Assembly: GCF_965219595.1 (NCBI RefSeq)
Contig: NZ_OZ244781.1
Span: forward strand, 2,418,001 to 2,482,000
Length of the DNA: 64,000 bases
Direction of reading: 5' to 3'
Source: Poriferisodalis sp022821985
Lineage (GTDB): Bacteria; Actinomycetota; Acidimicrobiia; Acidimicrobiales; Poriferisodalaceae
A program made the position numbers and the translations under genes. A model generated the notes under the pieces. The model did not search any database. It saw nothing but the letters and a program-made list of their open reading frames with translations, and was not told the origin of the DNA. Positions 62,982 to 64,000 of this stretch are shown piece after piece (the first letter of the stretch is position 1; each line of letters opens with the position of its first letter).

Positions 62982-64000
62982 ATGAAGGTGCTGCTGAGCT
63001 GGCTGCGCGAGTTCGCGCCCATCGAGGGCGAACCCGCTGAGCTGGCCGATCACTTGAGCGACCTCGGCATGGCTGTCGAGGAGATGCGCATGCTGCCGTC
63101 GCTCGACGGTGTCGTCGTGGCCCGCGTGGCCGGCCTGCGGCCTCACCCGGAGGCCGACCGCATCCAGCTGGTGGACGTCGAGTTGCCCGGTGCCACGGGT
63201 GAGGGAACGGGCGGCGCGCTGCAAGTGTGCTGCGGCGCATTCAACATGTCGGTCGGCGACCTGGTGCCGCTGGCCACCGTCGGCACGACCATGCCGGGCG
63301 GCCTCGAGATCGGTGAGCGCCGCATGCGCGGCCAGCTCTCTCAGGGCATGTGCTGCTCCGCCGCGGAACTTGAGCTGGGAGCCGATGCCGAGGGCATCAT
63401 GATCCTGCCCGGCGAATTTGAGCTCGGCGCCCCGCTCATGTCGCAGCTCGGCCTCGCCGGCGACGTGCTGTACGACCTGGAGGTGAATCCGAACCGTCCT
63501 GACGCCATGTCGGTGGCCGGCGTGGCCCGTGACCTGGCCGCGCGGCTCGGTGTGCCCTTCCGGATTCCTGTGCCGGTCGTCAGCGAGTCCGGCGAGGACA
63601 TCTCGACAGTGGCATCGGTGGAGATCATCGACGCTGATCTTTGCGGTCGCTTCGGTGTGCGCGTCATCCGGGACGTGTCCATTGGCCAGTCGCCGCTATG
63701 GATGCAGGCCCGGCTCACGCTGTGCGGGATGCGCCCGATCAACTCCGTGGTTGACGTCTCGAACTACGTGATGCTGGAGCTGGGCACGCCGAACCACACG
63801 TACGACCTGGCGCTTGTGCCCGGCGGTCACCTGGGGACGAGGCGCTCGGCGGGTAGAGAACGCCTCATCACGCTCGACGGCACCGAACGCGAGATGCTCC
63901 GGGGCGATGGCCTGATCGTCGACCGTGAAGATCGGCCCATCGGCATCTCCGGCGTGATGGGCGGCGAGAACACCGAGATCAGCGACAGCACCACGGCAGT
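62982..64000 (+). CDS. pheT: phenylalanyl-tRNA synthetase beta subunit, 3' end cut by window
   Basis: The first 339 residues are visible and run off the window. They begin MKVLLSWLREFAPIEGEPAE. A tRNA-binding (EMAP-like) domain follows, with VVVARVAGLRPHPEADRIQL and LVDVELPG. The B3/B4 editing region has VLYDLEVNPNRPDAMSVAGV, SVVDVSNYVMLELGTPNHTYD and GISGVMGGENTEI. ATG 62982 follows a GAGGGGGA ribosome-binding site and lies 37 bases after pheS. Confidence 0.96.
   Translation, partial: MKVLLSWLREFAPIEGEPAELADHLSDLGMAVEEMRMLPSLDGVVVARVAGLRPHPEADRIQLVDVELPGATGEGTGGALQVCCGAFNMSVGDLVPLATVGTTMPGGLEIGERRMRGQLSQGMCCSAAELELGADAEGIMILPGEFELGAPLMSQLGLAGDVLYDLEVNPNRPDAMSVAGVARDLAARLGVPFRIPVPVVSESGEDISTVASVEIIDADLCGRFGVRVIRDVSIGQSPLWMQARLTLCGMRPINSVVDVSNYVMLELGTPNHTYDLALVPGGHLGTRRSAGRERLITLDGTEREMLRGDGLIVDREDRPIGISGVMGGENTEISDSTTA

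Overview
The window is about 68% G+C and looks like a chromosome segment from an actinobacterium. Class Acidimicrobiia is my best guess, but that is inference. The support is an actinobacterial integration host factor (MihF) next to gmk-rpoZ-coaBC-metK-priA-def-fmt, a helicase-dead actinobacterial-type PriA, and many genes that start 6-10 bases after a TANNNT -10 box, as leaderless actinobacterial genes do.

Layout. (1) 1-9080 is a tightly overlapping pyrimidine operon: pyrR (cut by the window edge), pyrB, a metal-ligand-less pseudo-dihydroorotase, carA, carB, a class 1B pyrD and pyrF. (2) 9142-16665 holds housekeeping genes: mihF, gmk, rpoZ, coaBC, metK, priA, def and fmt. (3) 16790-23242 holds a phosphodiesterase and a catabolic-looking set: two amidohydrolases, a lactonase-like metallo-beta-lactamase protein, an ECH1-type enoyl-CoA isomerase, a class III CoA-transferase and a membrane protein. 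(4) 23345-27067 holds a mog/moaB gene and the riboflavin genes ribD, ribE and ribBA. (5) 27067-56255 is a surface/secretion island. (6) 56492-64000 returns to core genes: a broken DUF4143 ATPase, hisG, a DUF1844 protein, infC-rpmI-rplT, a SpoU methyltransferase, pheS and pheT (cut by the edge).

The island is the interesting part. Its left half is a tad (Flp-type) pilus locus, mostly on the minus strand: cpaB-tadZ-tadA-tadB-tadC, three long pilin-like proteins, TadE/TadG-like proteins and a prepilin peptidase. A second prepilin peptidase closes the island at 55755-56255. Its right half is a duplicated module of a giant cysteine-rich multidomain protein, a large lipoprotein and an orphan glycine-betaine-type substrate-binding lipoprotein. 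Copy A has the best promoter in the window (TTGACA-N17-TACGTT) and a signal peptide, but a 12-base G tract leaves its start codon out of frame with the body. This looks like a slippage ON/OFF switch, or a base-call error. Copy B has no recognisable promoter or signal peptide. It shares a 2,060-bp repeat with copy A, identical as far as I can compare, and then runs into different C-terminal sequence ending in a prokaryotic phospholipase A2-like domain. Two tandem paralogous lipoprotein genes follow directly in a lower-G+C patch and look like immunity genes. Recombination between the repeats is in frame (offset 8,820 bp) and would join the promoter and signal peptide of copy A to the phospholipase tip. 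I read this as a candidate phase- and tip-variable surface toxin/adhesin system next to a tad pilus. That is a hypothesis from sequence layout, not an established system.
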